A stretch of DNA of 64,000 nucleotides, from NCBI RefSeq assembly GCF_003148825.1, contig NZ_QGGZ01000020.1, positions 1 to 64,000 on the forward strand, written 5' to 3'. Numbering within the stretch: the first letter of the stretch is position 1; each line of letters opens with the position of its first letter. The DNA is from Streptomyces sp. CG 926. GTDB lineage: Bacteria; Actinomycetota; Actinomycetes; Streptomycetales; Streptomycetaceae. Shown here one piece after another: positions 25,029-34,276 of the stretch. The position numbers were made by a program, and so were the translations under genes. The notes under the pieces were generated by a model that worked only from the letters and a program-made list of their open reading frames with translations, was not told where the DNA came from and made no database searches.

Positions 25029-26321
25029 ATGATGCGTACGCGTCCGCTGAAGGTGGCGCTGCTGGGCTGTGGAGTGGTCGGCTCAGAAGTGGCTCGCATC
25101 ATGACGACGCACGCCGACGACCTCACGCAGAGGATCGGCGCGCCCGTCGAGCTCGCCGGCGTGGCCGTGCGCCGCCCCTCCAAGGTCCGCGAGGGCATCG
25201 ACCCGGCGCTGATCACCACCGATGCGACCGCCCTCCTCAAACGTGGTGACATCGACATCGCCATCGAGGTCATCGGCGGCATCGAGCCGGCCCGCACCCT
25301 CATCACCACCGCCTTCGAGCACGGCATCTCCGTGGTCTCCGCGAACAAGGCGCTGCTCGCCCAGGACGGCGCCGCGCTGCACGCCGCGGCGGAGCAGCAC
25401 GGCCTGGACCTCTACTACGAGGCCGCCGTCGCCGGCGCGATCCCGCTGGTCCGCCCGATGCGCGAGTCGCTCGCGGGCGACAAGATCAACCGGGTGATGG
25501 GCATCGTCAACGGCACGACGAACTTCATCCTCGACAAGATGGACTCCACCGGCGCCGGGTACCAGGAGGCGCTCGACGAGGCCACCGCCCTCGGGTACGC
25601 CGAGGCCGACCCGACCGCCGACGTCGAGGGCTACGACGCCGCCGCCAAGGCCGCGATCCTGGCCGGCATCGCCTTCCACACCCGCGTCCGCCTGGACGAC
25701 GTGTACCGCGAGGGCATGACCGAGGTCAGCGCGGCCGACTTCGCCTCCGCCAAGCGGATGGGCTGCACCATCAAGCTCCTCGCCATCCTGGAGCGCGCCG
25801 CCGACGGCATGTCCGTCACCGCGCGCGTCCACCCGGCGATGATCCCGCTCAGCCACCCGCTCGCCTCCGTCCGTGAGGCGTACAACGCCGTCTTCGTCGA
25901 GGCGGAGGCCGCCGGGCGGCTCATGTTCTACGGGCCGGGCGCGGGCGGTGCGCCCACCGCGTCCGCGGTCCTCGGCGACCTCGTCGCCGTCGCCCGCAAC
26001 AAGCTCGCCGAGGCAACGGGGCCCGGCGAGTCGGCGTACACCCAGCTGCCGGTCAGCCCCATGGGGGACGTCGTCACCCGCTACCACATCAGCCTCGATG
26101 TGGCGGACAAGCCGGGCGTCCTCGCCCAGGTGGCGACCACCTTCGCGGAGCACGGCGTGTCGATCGACACGGTGCGGCAGCAGGGCAAGGACGGCGAGGC
26201 CTCCCTCGTCGTCGTCACTCACCGCGCGCCCGACGCCGCCCTCTCCGGGACCGTCGAGGCGCTGCGGAAGCTGGACACCGTCCGCGGTGTCGCCAGCATC
26301 ATGCGTGTTGAAGGGGAGTAA
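25029..26321 (+). CDS. hom: Homoserine dehydrogenase
   Basis: 430 residues. N-terminal NAD(P)-binding domain with LLGCGVVGSEVA, the catalytic domain with VSANKALLA and MGIVNGTTNFILDKM, and a C-terminal ACT domain starting YHISLDVADKPGVLAQVATT (about residue 355). The ACT domain normally gives threonine feedback inhibition. It reduces aspartate semialdehyde to homoserine. A GAAAGG sequence precedes the ATG. thrC follows after 6 bases, so the two form an operon. Confidence 0.97.
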   Translation: MMRTRPLKVALLGCGVVGSEVARIMTTHADDLTQRIGAPVELAGVAVRRPSKVREGIDPALITTDATALLKRGDIDIAIEVIGGIEPARTLITTAFEHGISVVSANKALLAQDGAALHAAAEQHGLDLYYEAAVAGAIPLVRPMRESLAGDKINRVMGIVNGTTNFILDKMDSTGAGYQEALDEATALGYAEADPTADVEGYDAAAKAAILAGIAFHTRVRLDDVYREGMTEVSAADFASAKRMGCTIKLLAILERAADGMSVTARVHPAMIPLSHPLASVREAYNAVFVEAEAAGRLMFYGPGAGGAPTASAVLGDLVAVARNKLAEATGPGESAYTQLPVSPMGDVVTRYHISLDVADKPGVLAQVATTFAEHGVSIDTVRQQGKDGEASLVVVTHRAPDAALSGTVEALRKLDTVRGVASIMRVEGE

Positions 26322-26327
26322 GGACCC

Positions 26328-27398
26328 ATGAGCAGCAATCGCACCCACCAGTGGCGCGGCATCATCGAGGAGTACCGGGACCGCCTGCCGGTCACGGACA
26401 CGACTCCCGTGGTGACGCTCCGCGAGGGTGGCACTCCCCTCGTCCCCGCCCAGGTGCTCTCCGAGCGCACCGGTTGCGAGGTGCACCTGAAGGTCGAGGG
26501 GGCGAACCCCACCGGTTCCTTCAAGGACCGCGGCATGACCATGGCGATCACCAAGGCCAAGGAAGAGGGTGCGAAGGCGGTCATCTGCGCCTCCACCGGC
26601 AACACTTCCGCCTCCGCCGCCGCGTACGCGGTGCGCGCCGGGATGGTCTCGGCCGTCCTCGTACCCCAGGGTAAGATCGCGCTCGGCAAGATGGGCCAGG
26701 CGCTGGTGCACGGCGCCAAGATCCTCCAGGTGGACGGCAACTTCGACGACTGCCTGAACCTGGCTCGCGCGCTCTCCGACAACTACCCGGTCGCACTGGT
26801 CAATTCGGTCAACCCGGTGCGTATCGAGGGCCAGAAGACGGCCGCGTTCGAGATCGTCGACGCGCTCGGTGACGCGCCCGACATCCACGTGCTGCCCGTC
26901 GGCAACGCGGGCAACATCACCGCGTACTGGAAGGGCTTCAAGGAGTACAAGGCCGACGGCCTGTCCACCCGTACGCCCCGCGTGTGGGGTTTCCAGGCCT
27001 CCGGGTCCGCGCCCATCGTGCGCGGCGAGGTCGTCAAGGAGCCGCACACCATCGCCACCGCGATCCGGATCGGCAACCCGGCCTCCTGGGACTACGCGCT
27101 GGCCGCGCGGGACGAATCGGGCGGCTTCATCGACGAGGTGACGGACCGCCAGATCCTGGCCGCGTACCGGCTGTTGGCCTCCCAGGAGGGCGTCTTCGTC
27201 GAGCCCGCCTCGGCCGCCTCGGTGGCCGGTCTGCTCAAGGCCGCCGAGTTGGGCCTGGTCGACCCCGGTCAGAAGATCGTGTGCACCGTCACCGGCAACG
27301 GCCTGAAGGACCCCGACTGGGCGATCGCCGGCGCTCCGCAGCCCGTCACCGTTCCGGTGGACGCCGAGGCCGCCGCCGTGCGCCTCGGACTCGTCTGA
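26328..27398 (+). CDS. thrC: Threonine synthase
   Basis: 356 residues, PLP enzyme that turns O-phosphohomoserine into threonine. The PLP lysine lies in NPTGSFKDRGMTMA (about residue 65), and the phosphate loop includes CASTGNTSASAAAYA and LPVGNAGNITAYWKG. The length fits the short actinobacterial class. It follows hom by 6 bases. The next gene, thrB, is separated by 380 bases and probably has its own promoter. Confidence 0.97.
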   Translation: MSSNRTHQWRGIIEEYRDRLPVTDTTPVVTLREGGTPLVPAQVLSERTGCEVHLKVEGANPTGSFKDRGMTMAITKAKEEGAKAVICASTGNTSASAAAYAVRAGMVSAVLVPQGKIALGKMGQALVHGAKILQVDGNFDDCLNLARALSDNYPVALVNSVNPVRIEGQKTAAFEIVDALGDAPDIHVLPVGNAGNITAYWKGFKEYKADGLSTRTPRVWGFQASGSAPIVRGEVVKEPHTIATAIRIGNPASWDYALAARDESGGFIDEVTDRQILAAYRLLASQEGVFVEPASAASVAGLLKAAELGLVDPGQKIVCTVTGNGLKDPDWAIAGAPQPVTVPVDAEAAAVRLGLV

Positions 27399-27778
27399 CG
27401 GCGACACGGCAGCACCGCGGCGCAGCCGCGCCGCGGTACCGCGCCACCGTGGGGAGCTGGGGTCCGGAGGGCTCCGGAAGGCCGTTCGAGGCCTTCTCGG
27501 GATCTTTCCGGAACCCGGCAACTCACCCCGTACGACAACAAAAATGCGGTCGAAGTCGGTCGAAGTCGGTCGAAGTCCGCGACACGCATCGTGCGCCTCC
27601 TGTGCGCCCTATGTCGCGAGAGAACCTTCCTTCGATACGCTGTACCTACATCCGCCACCGCGCATATGACTGCGGTGCTGCCCCGAGGGCCTTCGGGTGT
27701 CGTACGTTCTCCAGTACATTCGCAGCGAGCCAGCGAAGAGCGAAGATCTCGCACAGTCACAAGGAGTGTCATCGGACG
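27399..27778. repeat. thrC-thrB gap with three tandem 10-bp repeats
   Basis: This 380-base gap holds no supported gene. At 27548-27577 the unit ggtcgaagtc occurs three times in perfect tandem, next to a locally AT-richer stretch (caacaaaaatg). The position suggests a promoter or operator region for thrB. The 3' end has an AAGGAG at 27761 that serves thrB. Confidence 0.75.
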
Positions 27779-28705
27779 ATGGCCGGTCCAGCGTTCCGCG
27801 CCGCCGCCGTACGGGTGCGCGTTCCCGCCAGCAGTGCCAACCTCGGCCCGGGCTTCGACGCCCTGGGCCTGGCCCTGGGGCTCTACGACGACGTGGTCGT
27901 CAGGGTGGCCGACTCCGGCCTGAACATCGACATCGCGGGTGAGGGCGCCGACACCCTCCCGCGGGACGAGAGCCACCTGCTCGTACGCTCCATGCGCACC
28001 GCCTTCGACCTGCTGGGCGGCCAGCCGCGCGGCCTGGAGGTCGTCTGCGCCAACCGCATCCCGCACGGCCGTGGCCTCGGCTCCTCCTCCGCCGCCATCT
28101 GCGCCGGCATCGTCGCCGCCCGCGCGGTGACCATAGGCGGCGAGGCCAAGCTCGACGACGCGGCGCTGCTCGAACTCGCCACCGAGATCGAGGGCCACCC
28201 CGACAACGTCGCCGCCTGTCTGCTCGGCGGATTCACCCTCGCCTGGATGGACGGCGGCAGCGCCAAGGCGATCCGGATGGAGCCCGCCGAATCCATCGTT
28301 CCGGTGGTCTTCGTACCCTCCAAGCCGGTCCTCACCGAGACGGCGCGCGGCCTGTTGCCGCGCACCGTCCCGCACGTGGACGCGGCCGTCAACGCGGGCC
28401 GCGCGGGCCTGCTCGTGGAAGCCCTGACCAGGCGTCCCGAGTTCCTCCTGCCGGCCACCGAAGACCGGCTCCACCAGGAGTACCGGTCCCCGGCGATGCC
28501 CGAGAGCGTGGCACTCGTCAACAGGCTGCGGGCGGACGGGATCCCCGCGGTCATCTCCGGCGCGGGCCCCACGGTCCTGGCGCTGGTCGACAACGGCGCG
28601 GCCGACAAGGTCGCGCAGCTCGCGGGCGAGGGGTGGGCGGCCAACCGGCTCGCACTCGACGCCGCGGGCGCGAGCGTACTTCCGCTGGGCACCCAGGGCG
28701 GCTAG
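27779..28705 (+). CDS. thrB: Homoserine kinase
   Basis: 308 residues, GHMP kinase that makes O-phosphohomoserine for ThrC. The N-terminal block VRVPASSANLGPGFDALGLA and the ATP-binding loop PHGRGLGSSSAAICAG are diagnostic, as is the C-terminal ISGAGPTVLAL. The ATG at 27779 follows AAGGAG by 12 bases, which is a little long. Confidence 0.96.
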   Translation: MAGPAFRAAAVRVRVPASSANLGPGFDALGLALGLYDDVVVRVADSGLNIDIAGEGADTLPRDESHLLVRSMRTAFDLLGGQPRGLEVVCANRIPHGRGLGSSSAAICAGIVAARAVTIGGEAKLDDAALLELATEIEGHPDNVAACLLGGFTLAWMDGGSAKAIRMEPAESIVPVVFVPSKPVLTETARGLLPRTVPHVDAAVNAGRAGLLVEALTRRPEFLLPATEDRLHQEYRSPAMPESVALVNRLRADGIPAVISGAGPTVLALVDNGAADKVAQLAGEGWAANRLALDAAGASVLPLGTQGG

Positions 28706-29137
28706 ACCCGCTTTCCCGGAGTGCACAGCCGGTCAGGGGCGGGCGGCCAGGGCAGGCCGCCCGCGCGGAAGGGCGCGATTGCCGGTGATTGAGAGGGGGA
28801 ATATCTATTGGATCCGGTAGTGTTAGTCTCAAGTGCGCATCGGAAGCCGTCATGGCTCGGTGCTCAGTGTCCCCATTCGGGACCACATTTCTTCCGGGAG
28901 CCTCCCCGACTGCTTTGATCACTTCCAGCAGTTTCGAGCACGCTCCGGAATCGGCGTGACATTCCCACGCTTTCAGCTCGGGGGCTTCTCGCCGGAACCA
29001 GCCATGCACGTTTCTTCCGCCGTATTTCCATCGGCGGACCACCGCCCCGGCACGGTCCACACCTAGGACCGTCGTCGGACAGCACAACCGGTCGCCGAGC
29101 CAGACAGGCCGACGTCCGCTCCAGGGAAGGACCCTTC
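28706..29137. other. Long rho leader/intergenic region
   Basis: 432 bases upstream of rho with no firm gene. It contains a locally AT-rich patch (aatatctattggatccggtagtgttag, about 28799-28825) that could be a promoter. A possible 35-codon upstream frame runs from ATG 28851 to a TGA at about 28957. Long leaders are common before rho because Rho often represses its own synthesis. No hairpin could be assigned with confidence. Confidence 0.45.
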
Positions 29138-31249
29138 GTGAGCGACACCACCGATCTGATGGGCGCTGCCGACACCTCTGTCGACACCAGTGCCCCCGCC
29201 GCGGGCGCCGCACCCAAGCGTCGACGCACCGGCACCGGCCTTGACGGCATGGTCCTGGCCGAGCTGCAGCAGGTCGCGTCGGGCCTCGGGATCAGGGGCA
29301 CCGCGCGGATGCGCAAGAGCCAGCTGATCGAGGTCATCAAGGAGGCGCAGGCGGGCAGCGGTGCCCCCAAGGCCGCCGCCTCCACCGCCGCAGACACCGC
29401 CGAGGCCAAGCCGAAGCGCCGCGCCACCAGCAAGGCCCGCACGGGTGAGGCCGCCGCCGAGGCGCCCGCCGAGAAGGCCGCCGCGAAGGCGCAGATCGAG
29501 ATCCCGGGCCAGCCGGCCAGCGAGGACGCCCCGGTCGGCGAGCGCCGCCGCCGTCGGGCCACGGCCCCCTCCGGCAGCCCGGAGGCCTCCGCCCCCGTCG
29601 CCGTGCAGGTCGAGCAGAAGACCGAGACCGCGCCCGCCGCCACCGCCCCGTCCGAGGCCAAGGCCGAGGCCGCCACCGCGGTCTCCGCCGGCCAGGCGCA
29701 GGGTGCGGAGGGCGAGGGCCGCGGCCGTCGCGACCGCCGTGACCGCGGTGACCGCGGTGACCGTGCCGAGCGCACCGACCGTCAGCGCGACCGCCGTGAC
29801 CGCGGCGCCAAGGCCGACGACCAGGGCCAGGGCGGCCAGGGTCAGGGCCAGGGCGGCCAGGGTCAGGGCGGCCAGGGTGGTCAGGGTCAGGCCGGCGGCC
29901 GTCAGGACCGCGCCGACCGCCAGCAGCAGGGCGGCCGTGGCCAGGGCCAGGGCCAGCAGCAGGGCCGTCAGGACCGCCAGGACAACGGGCCGCAGGACGA
30001 CTTCGACGGTGAGGACGGCCGTCGCGGCCGGCGCGGCCGCTACCGCGACCGCCGTGGCCGCCGTGGCCGCGACGAGTTCGCGCCGAGCGAGCCGCAGGTC
30101 GCCGACGACGACGTGCTGATCCCCGTCGCCGGCATCCTCGACATCCTCGACAACTACGCGTTCATCCGGACGTCGGGCTACCTGCCCGGCCCCAACGACG
30201 TGTACGTCTCCCTCGCCCAGGTCCGCAAGGCCGGCCTGCGTAAGGGTGACCACACCACCGGTGCCGTGCGTCAGCCCAAGGACGGCGAGCGTCGCGAGAA
30301 GTTCAACGCCCTCGTGCGTCTGGACTCGGTGAACGGCATGGCGCCCGAATCCGGCCGTGGCCGCCCGGAGTTCCAGAAGCTGACCCCGCTGTACCCGCAG
30401 GACCGGCTCCGTCTGGAGACCGACCCGGGCGTGCTGACCACCCGCATCATCGACCTCGTGTCGCCGATCGGTAAGGGTCAGCGAGGCCTGATCGTGGCCC
30501 CGCCGAAGACCGGTAAGACCATGATCATGCAGGCGATCGCCAACGCGATCACCACCAACAACCCCGAGTGCCACCTGATGGTCGTCCTGGTCGACGAGCG
30601 TCCGGAAGAGGTCACCGACATGCAGCGGTCGGTCAAGGGCGAGGTCATCTCCTCGACCTTCGACCGCCCGGCCGAGGACCACACCACCGTCGCCGAGCTG
30701 GCCATCGAGCGCGCCAAGCGTCTCGTCGAGCTGGGTCACGACGTGGTCGTCCTGCTGGACTCCATCACCCGTCTGGGCCGCGCGTACAACCTCGCGGCGC
30801 CCGCCTCCGGCCGCATCCTGTCCGGTGGTGTCGACTCGACCGCGCTGTACCCGCCGAAGCGCTTCTTCGGTGCCGCGCGCAACATCGAGGACGGCGGCTC
30901 GCTGACCATCCTGGCCACCGCGCTCGTCGACACCGGCTCGCGCATGGACGAGGTGATCTTCGAGGAGTTCAAGGGCACCGGCAACATGGAGCTCAAGCTC
31001 GACCGGAAGCTCGCCGACAAGCGCATCTTCCCGGCTGTCGACGTCGACCCGTCCGGCACCCGCAAGGAGGAGATCCTCCTCAACGCGGAGGAGCTCGCCA
31101 TCGTCTGGAAGCTGCGCCGGGTGCTGCACGCGCTCGACTCGCAGCAGGCGATCGAGCTGCTGCTCGACAAGATGAAGCAGACGAAGTCGAACGCCGAGTT
31201 CCTGATGCAGATCGCGAAGACGACCCCGTCGGGCAAGAACGACGACTGA
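29138..31249 (+). CDS. rho: Transcription termination factor Rho
   Basis: 703 residues, RNA-dependent hexameric ATPase; longer than the typical 420. Residues about 35-75 form the Rho_N helical module (LAELQQVASGLGI). Residues about 75-325 are an Ala/Glu- then Arg/Asp- and Gln/Gly-rich disordered insertion (GGQGQGQGGQGQ-type runs) typical of actinobacterial Rho. The RNA-binding cold-shock domain follows (GILDILDNYAFIRTSGYLPG). The ATPase has Walker A VAPPKTGKTMIM (about 455) and Walker B VVVLLDSITRLGR (about 535). The GTG start has a GGGAAGG site. Confidence 0.97.
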   Translation: MSDTTDLMGAADTSVDTSAPAAGAAPKRRRTGTGLDGMVLAELQQVASGLGIRGTARMRKSQLIEVIKEAQAGSGAPKAAASTAADTAEAKPKRRATSKARTGEAAAEAPAEKAAAKAQIEIPGQPASEDAPVGERRRRRATAPSGSPEASAPVAVQVEQKTETAPAATAPSEAKAEAATAVSAGQAQGAEGEGRGRRDRRDRGDRGDRAERTDRQRDRRDRGAKADDQGQGGQGQGQGGQGQGGQGGQGQAGGRQDRADRQQQGGRGQGQGQQQGRQDRQDNGPQDDFDGEDGRRGRRGRYRDRRGRRGRDEFAPSEPQVADDDVLIPVAGILDILDNYAFIRTSGYLPGPNDVYVSLAQVRKAGLRKGDHTTGAVRQPKDGERREKFNALVRLDSVNGMAPESGRGRPEFQKLTPLYPQDRLRLETDPGVLTTRIIDLVSPIGKGQRGLIVAPPKTGKTMIMQAIANAITTNNPECHLMVVLVDERPEEVTDMQRSVKGEVISSTFDRPAEDHTTVAELAIERAKRLVELGHDVVVLLDSITRLGRAYNLAAPASGRILSGGVDSTALYPPKRFFGAARNIEDGGSLTILATALVDTGSRMDEVIFEEFKGTGNMELKLDRKLADKRIFPAVDVDPSGTRKEEILLNAEELAIVWKLRRVLHALDSQQAIELLLDKMKQTKSNAEFLMQIAKTTPSGKNDD

Positions 31250-31268
31250 CGTCCGGCTCGCGTAGCAC

Positions 31269-31309
31269 CGCGACAGCCCCCGCCGCACCTTGCGGCGGGG
31301 GCTGTCGCG
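31269..31309 (+). terminator. Strong hairpin terminator after rho
   Basis: A perfect stem of 18-19 base pairs (gcgacagcccccgccgca / tgcggcgggggctgtcgc) with a 3-base loop lies 20 bases after the rho stop. There is no long T-run. Confidence 0.85.
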
Positions 31310-31481
31310 CGTACGGGCCCCCGGACGGGGTACACGCGCCCGTTACGGGGCGCACACGCCTCGCCGGGCGGTTCGGCCCGGAATGGAACCCTGCGCGCCC
31401 TGCACCCGTCTGTTTCAGCGGAGCCGCGGGGTGGACGGCGGGCCGGAACGACCAGGGATCGGACCCAGGACTGAGGAGAGC

Positions 31482-32582
31482 ATGACCGAGGAGAGCAAGG
31501 ACCACGGCGGGCGTGCCGCGGCCCGGCGCCGACGCAAACCGGCGAAGCGCCGCAAGGCCCTCGCCGTGGCCGCCTGGAGCGCGGCGGGGGTGGTCCTGCT
31601 GGGGGGAGCGGGCCTCGGCTACTTCTACTTCAAGCTGAACGGGAACCTGAAGACCGTCGACATCGACCAGGCGCTCGGCACCGACCGCCCGCAGAACGTC
31701 GACAACGGCTCGATGGACATCCTCGTCCTGGGCTCCGACTCCCGCGGCGGCGCCAACGGCGAGTACGGCCAGGACGACGGCGGCTCCGCCCGCTCCGACA
31801 CCGCGATGATCATCCACCTCTACGAGGGCCACGAGAAGGCCAGTGTCGTGTCGATACCGCGCGACACCATGATCTCCCGGCCCTCGTGCGCGACGTCGGG
31901 CGGGAAGACCGACCCCGGCGGTCAGCGCACCCAGTTCAACGAGGCGTTCACCGTCGGCGGGGCCGCCTGTGCGGTCAAGACCGTCGAGAAGATGTCGGGG
32001 ATCCGCATGGATCACTACATAGAGGTCGACTTCACCGGCTTCAAGAAGATCATCGACAACCTCGGCGGCGTCGAGGTGACCACCACCAAGCCGATCAAGG
32101 ACGGCTCCAGCCACCTCGACCTGGCGGCCGGCACCAACAAACTGAACGGCGAACAGGCCCTCGGCCTCGTCCGCACCCGCAAGAGCGTCGGCGACGGCAG
32201 CGACCTGGGTCGAATACAGCTGCAGCAGGCCTTCATCAAGGCGCTCATCAAGCAGGTGAAGGGCATCGGGCTCTACGACAATCCCAAGAAGCTGCTCGAC
32301 ATCGCCGACTCGGCGACCAAGGCGATCACCACCGACAAGCCGCTCGGTGATGTGAAGTCCCTCATGGGCTTCGCCCAGGGGCTCCAGGGCATCGACGCCC
32401 AGGACATGCAGATGATCACGCTCCCGGTGACCACGGACCCCCGCGACCCCAACCGCGTGGCCCCGCTCACCAAGGAGACCAAGATGGTCTGGGAGGCCCT
32501 GCTGGCGGACCGGCCGATCCCGGCCGAGGCCACCGCGAACTCCTCCGGGGACAAGAGTGCCGCCGGGTCGATCGTGCAGTAG
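31482..32582 (+). CDS. LytR-CpsA-Psr (LCP) family cell-wall glycopolymer ligase
   Basis: 366 residues from ATG 31482 with a GAGGAGAG site. A basic cytoplasmic head (KPAKRRKALAV) is followed by one membrane segment (about residues 28-50) and an extracellular LCP domain with MDILVLGSDSRGG, DTAMIIHLYEG, VVSIPRDTMI and later GLVRTRKSVGDGSDLGRIQLQQ. The conserved Arg and Asp residues that hold pyrophosphate are present. LCP proteins transfer teichoic-acid-like polymers from lipid carriers to peptidoglycan; older annotations call them LytR regulators. Confidence 0.93.
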   Translation: MTEESKDHGGRAAARRRRKPAKRRKALAVAAWSAAGVVLLGGAGLGYFYFKLNGNLKTVDIDQALGTDRPQNVDNGSMDILVLGSDSRGGANGEYGQDDGGSARSDTAMIIHLYEGHEKASVVSIPRDTMISRPSCATSGGKTDPGGQRTQFNEAFTVGGAACAVKTVEKMSGIRMDHYIEVDFTGFKKIIDNLGGVEVTTTKPIKDGSSHLDLAAGTNKLNGEQALGLVRTRKSVGDGSDLGRIQLQQAFIKALIKQVKGIGLYDNPKKLLDIADSATKAITTDKPLGDVKSLMGFAQGLQGIDAQDMQMITLPVTTDPRDPNRVAPLTKETKMVWEALLADRPIPAEATANSSGDKSAAGSIVQ

Positions 32583-32661
32583 AACCCCGTCAGGGAGGGT
32601 CCGCGGACCCGCTCGGAATAGATGGCGACCCCTTGCCGTTGAGGGAGGCGTCCTCAGAATT

Positions 32662-32690
32662 TTGACAGGCAGCCCGGTCCTGGCAGACTG
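32662..32690 (+). promoter_or_regulatory. Candidate HrdB-type promoter for rpmE
   Basis: TTGACA at 32662-32667 is followed after 16 bases by CAGACT at 32684-32689, close to the Streptomyces -10 pattern TAGANT. It lies about 75 bases before the rpmE start. Confidence 0.5.
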
Positions 32691-32765
32691 GTCTGTCGGC
32701 CCCGGTTCACGCAGTGCGCAATTCGGCTCCTGCGACCCGGCGCCCTCCCGAATCTAGGAGACACC

Positions 32766-32984
32766 TTGAAGCGCGATGTTCACCCCGAGTACGTCGAGAC
32801 CCAGGTCAGCTGCACCTGTGGCGCGTCGTTCACCACCCGTAGCACCCTGACCGAAGGCTCCATCCGAGCCGAGGTCTGCTCCGAGTGCCACCCGTTCTAC
32901 ACGGGCAAGCAGAAGATCCTCGACACCGGTGGCCGTGTGGCCCGCTTCGAGGCGCGCTTCGGCAAGGGTGCGGCCAAGAAGTAG
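32766..32984 (+). CDS. rpmE: 50S ribosomal protein L31
   Basis: 72 residues. This is the zinc-containing C+ type: CxC in SCTCGASF and CxxC in VCSECHPFYTG give four Cys ligands. The end KQKILDTGGRVARFEARFG is typical. The start is TTG at 32766, preceded by TAGGAG. It stands alone between its own promoter and a strong terminator. Non-zinc paralogues in Streptomyces are Zur-regulated; this one is not that form. Confidence 0.97.
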   Translation: MKRDVHPEYVETQVSCTCGASFTTRSTLTEGSIRAEVCSECHPFYTGKQKILDTGGRVARFEARFGKGAAKK

Positions 32985-32992
32985 CGCGACCC

Positions 32993-33049
32993 AGGCGCCG
33001 GTCTCCGGCCGCCCCCTGTCCACTCGGGGGCGGCCGGACCGGCGCCTTT
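32993..33049 (+). terminator. Terminator after rpmE
   Basis: A long stem, aggcgccggt plus ccggccgcccc, pairs with ggggcggccgg plus accggcgcct, broken by a small bulge. It ends in TTT at 33047-33049. Confidence 0.85.
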
Positions 33050-33110
33050 GTCGTCGTTCCGGCACGTCCCCCCTGCAGTCCTTCGCACTTTTCACCCCAG
33101 GAGTCCCCCG

Positions 33111-34190
33111 ATGTTCGAAGCGGTCGAGGAATTGGTCGGCGAACACGCCGATCTTGAGAAGAAGCTCGCCGACCCTTCGGTCCACTCGGATCAGGCCAAC
33201 GCGCGCAAGCTGAACAAGCGCTACGCGGAACTGACCCCGATCGTCGCGACCTTCCGTGCCTGGAAGCAGTCCGCCGAGGACATCGAGACGGCCAAGGAGT
33301 TCGCGGCCGACGACCCCGACTTCGCCGCCGAGGCCAAGGAACTGACCGCACAGCGCGAGGAGCTCACCGAGAAGCTCCGCCTGCTGCTCGTTCCGCGTGA
33401 CCCCAGCGACGACAAGGATGTCCTCCTGGAGGTCAAGGCCGGCGCGGGCGGCGACGAGTCGGCGCTGTTCGCCGGCGACCTGCTGCGCATGTACCTGCGC
33501 TACGCCGAGCGCGTGGGCTGGAAGACCGAGATCATCGACGCCACCGAGTCCGAGCTCGGCGGCTACAAGGACGTCCAGGTCTCCGTCCGCACCAAGGGCG
33601 GCAACGGCGCCACCGAGCCCGGCCAGGGCGTGTGGGCCCGCCTGAAGTACGAGGGCGGCGTGCACCGCGTCCAGCGGGTGCCGGCCACCGAGTCCCAGGG
33701 CCGCATCCACACCTCCGCCGCGGGCGTGCTCGTCACACCGGAGGCCGAGGAGGTCGAGGTCGAGATCAACATGAACGACCTCCGCATCGACGTGTACCGC
33801 TCGTCCGGCCCCGGCGGCCAGTCCGTCAACACCACCGACTCGGCCGTGCGCATCACGCACCTGCCGACCGGTGTGGTCGCCTCCTGCCAGAACGAGAAGA
33901 GCCAGCTCCAGAACAAGGAGCAGGCCATGCGCATCCTGCGGTCGCGCCTGCTGGCCGCCGCCCAGGAGGCCGCCGAGCAGGAGGCCTCGGACGTGCGCCG
34001 CAGCCAGGTGCGCTCCGTGGACCGCTCCGAGAAGATCCGTACGTACAACTACCCGGAAAACCGGATCTCGGACCACCGGACCGGTTTCAAGGCGTACAAC
34101 TTGGACCAGGTCCTCGACGGTGACCTCGACGCCGTCATCCAGGCCTGTGTCGACACGGACTCCGCGGCCAAGCTCGCGGCCGCGCACTGA
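33111..34190 (+). CDS. prfA: Peptide chain release factor 1
   Basis: 359 residues. The stop-codon reading motif of RF1 is PAT, seen in RVPATESQGR near residues 190-192. The catalytic GGQ lies at residues 235-237 in SSGPGGQSVNTTDSA. It releases chains at UAA and UAG. ATG 33111 follows CAGGAG by 7 bases. prmC, whose product methylates this Gln, follows after 86 bases. Confidence 0.97.
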   Translation: MFEAVEELVGEHADLEKKLADPSVHSDQANARKLNKRYAELTPIVATFRAWKQSAEDIETAKEFAADDPDFAAEAKELTAQREELTEKLRLLLVPRDPSDDKDVLLEVKAGAGGDESALFAGDLLRMYLRYAERVGWKTEIIDATESELGGYKDVQVSVRTKGGNGATEPGQGVWARLKYEGGVHRVQRVPATESQGRIHTSAAGVLVTPEAEEVEVEINMNDLRIDVYRSSGPGGQSVNTTDSAVRITHLPTGVVASCQNEKSQLQNKEQAMRILRSRLLAAAQEAAEQEASDVRRSQVRSVDRSEKIRTYNYPENRISDHRTGFKAYNLDQVLDGDLDAVIQACVDTDSAAKLAAAH

Positions 34191-34204
34191 CCGACCCCCG
34201 CACC

Positions 34205-34256
34205 ACCCCCCTCCCCCAAGCTCTCGGCTTCGCTCGAGCAGGGGGGACCCCCCTGA
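34205..34256. repeat. Streptomyces ccccaagctctcggcttcg repeat between prfA and prmC
   Basis: The element cccccaagctc ... gagcaggggg folds on itself (ccccc/ggggg and gctc/gagc). From general knowledge this sequence recurs between Streptomyces genes. It does not look like a clean terminator because prmC follows directly. Confidence 0.65.
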
Positions 34257-34276
34257 CAGCAGCCCGGAGGACCAGC

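Noticed and set aside
22809..27521. Long minus-strand open frames (705 and 812 codons) under lysA, hom and thrC
   Set aside because: They have no recognisable motifs and lie opposite clearly identified genes; they are mirror frames of GC-rich codons.
28833..29066. A 77-codon frame in the rho leader
   Set aside because: No ribosome site and no homology that I recognise; kept only as a note within the rho leader entry.
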